A stretch of 5,294 nucleotides of DNA, taken from contig WGBL01000233.1 in the NCBI GenBank assembly GCA_015494375.1, positions 1 through 5,294 on the forward strand. The letters are read 5' to 3'. The notes under the pieces were generated by a model. That model was not told the origin of the DNA, ran no database searches, and was given only the letters and a program-made list of their open reading frames with translations. The stretch's first letter is position 1. Each line of letters opens with the position of its first letter. Shown in pieces: positions 4,777 through 5,294 of this stretch. The stretch is from Hyphomicrobiales bacterium. GTDB taxonomy: Bacteria > Pseudomonadota > Alphaproteobacteria > Rhizobiales > S144-23. The position numbers and the translations under genes were made by a program.

Positions 4777-5113
4777 CGTAGTTCCGCCCTTGACCGCATG
4801 GTTGGGCGCAAAACGGTTTGTGACGCTCGCCGAGCGGACCTGCTCAGGGCCGCTCTTGGCGCGCTTTGGCTGATGCCACGGGAGCCGCCCTCTCTGGTTA
4901 CCCCCCTCGATCAATGAGCGGGCGGTCGGCCCGAGGAAGAAAGAGGCCTGAAACCAGTAGCGTGAAACCAGAAACCGGCAGGCGGGCGCGTGCTACAACT
5001 CACCAAGACACAAGCCTTGCGGCAAGGCGGTTGAACCCTTTGCAATTCGTTGTCACAAGAGAGCGCAAGGCAAACCAACATTCCCTCTCACCAGGCCGGG
5101 GGCGATCGAGCCT
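4777..5113. other. Intergenic region before the antiporter gene
   Basis: I see no supported gene in these 337 bases. Several small GC-rich hairpins can be drawn: CGCTC/GAGCG (4824-4828, 4832-4836), CGGGC/GCCCG (4919-4923, 4929-4933) and GCCTTG/CAAGGC (5014-5019, 5023-5028). None is followed by a T-tract, so none is a standard terminator. TTGTCA at 5050-5055 is a fair -35 box for the antiporter gene, but no good -10 lies 16-18 bases after it. A plus-strand open frame over 4866-5126 reads as Arg/Ser/Pro-rich sequence and overlaps the antiporter start, so I do not accept it. Confidence 0.6.
4949..4976. repeat. Short direct repeat TGAAACCAG
   Basis: TGAAACCAG occurs at 4949-4957 and 4963-4971, 14 bases apart, and GAAACC follows again at 4971-4976. 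It is a small degenerate tandem repeat in non-coding sequence, similar in style to the arrays at other junctions of this window. Confidence 0.5.
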
Positions 5114-5294
5114 ATGGATCCCTTAACGATCACGCTTTTTCTCGCGGGCTTTGTTCTGCTCATCAAGGGCGCTGACGTGCTTGTCGAAGGGGCAAGCGCC
5201 CTGGCCGCGCGCTATGGCGTCTCCGAACTTGTCATCGGTCTCACGATTGTCTCATTCGGCACCTCGATGCCCGAGGTGGCGGTGAGTGTGCTGG
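5114..5294 (+). CDS. Calcium/sodium antiporter (CaCA family, YrbG-like), 5' part
   Basis: Only the first 60 codons are in the window; the gene runs off the right edge. The protein is an inner-membrane cation exchanger of the Ca2+:cation antiporter superfamily. The visible part has a hydrophobic first helix (LTITLFLAGFVLLIKGADVLVEGASALA) and then the first alpha-repeat signature GLTIVSFGTSMPEVAVSV. With ATG 5114 as start, the GTSMPE motif gives Thr50, Ser51 and Glu54, the same numbering as the ion-coordinating residues in the archaeal exchanger NCX_Mj, which supports this start. The ribosome site is weak: a G-run ending at 5102 lies 11 bases upstream. A second repeat, expected in a full protein of roughly 320 residues, lies outside the window, so the intactness of the gene cannot be judged. 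Confidence 0.92.
   Translation, partial: MDPLTITLFLAGFVLLIKGADVLVEGASALAARYGVSELVIGLTIVSFGTSMPEVAVSVL

Noticed and set aside
4866..5126. A small plus-strand open frame before the antiporter
   Set aside because: It is Arg/Ser/Pro-rich with no recognisable domain, and it overlaps the well-supported antiporter start in another frame.

Overview
This is a GC-rich chromosomal window of mostly core genes. The gene content and the use of GTG starts fit an alphaproteobacterium, probably of the Hyphomicrobiales (Rhizobiales) type. That assignment is an inference from gene style, base composition and the GC-rich intergenic palindromes; no taxonomic marker gene is present. The window holds six genes, one of them cut by the right edge. 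I see no phage, toxin-antitoxin, CRISPR, RNA gene or complete insertion sequence.

Layout: 1-262 is a leader region containing a 7-bp hairpin and an array of CACCTGA-like heptamers. Three plus-strand genes follow with close spacing: murJ (lipid II flippase, 263-1894), cbpA (class B J-domain co-chaperone without a zinc finger, 1941-2930) and cbpM (chaperone modulator, 2930-3268). cbpA and cbpM overlap at stop and start, and murJ ends 46 bp before cbpA, so the three are plausibly one transcription unit. Positions 3269-3797 are a non-coding, repeat-rich stretch with a 16-bp periodic array, small hairpins, and two inverted copies of a GC-rich palindromic repeat around an AT-rich core. ndk (nucleoside diphosphate kinase) lies on the minus strand at 3798-4220. 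It diverges from a small AhpD-like carboxymuconolactone decarboxylase family gene at 4390-4776. A 337-bp gap follows, and then the start of a YrbG-type calcium/sodium antiporter gene at 5114, which runs off the window.

Functionally, CbpA delivers substrates to DnaK and stimulates its ATPase, and CbpM is the known direct inhibitor of CbpA, so these two form a regulated pair. MurJ serves peptidoglycan synthesis, Ndk nucleotide balance, the AhpD-like protein possibly thiol redox chemistry, and the antiporter cation exchange. Nothing links these into one pathway.

The most unusual aspect is not a gene. Nearly every gene junction carries a different short degenerate tandem repeat: 7-bp units before murJ, 15-bp units across the murJ/cbpA junction, 16-bp units across the cbpM stop, and 16-19-bp units in the ndk leader. 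In two cases the repeats enter coding sequence, and in one they supply the ribosome binding site. I did not find a convincing new biological system beyond this repeat behaviour.
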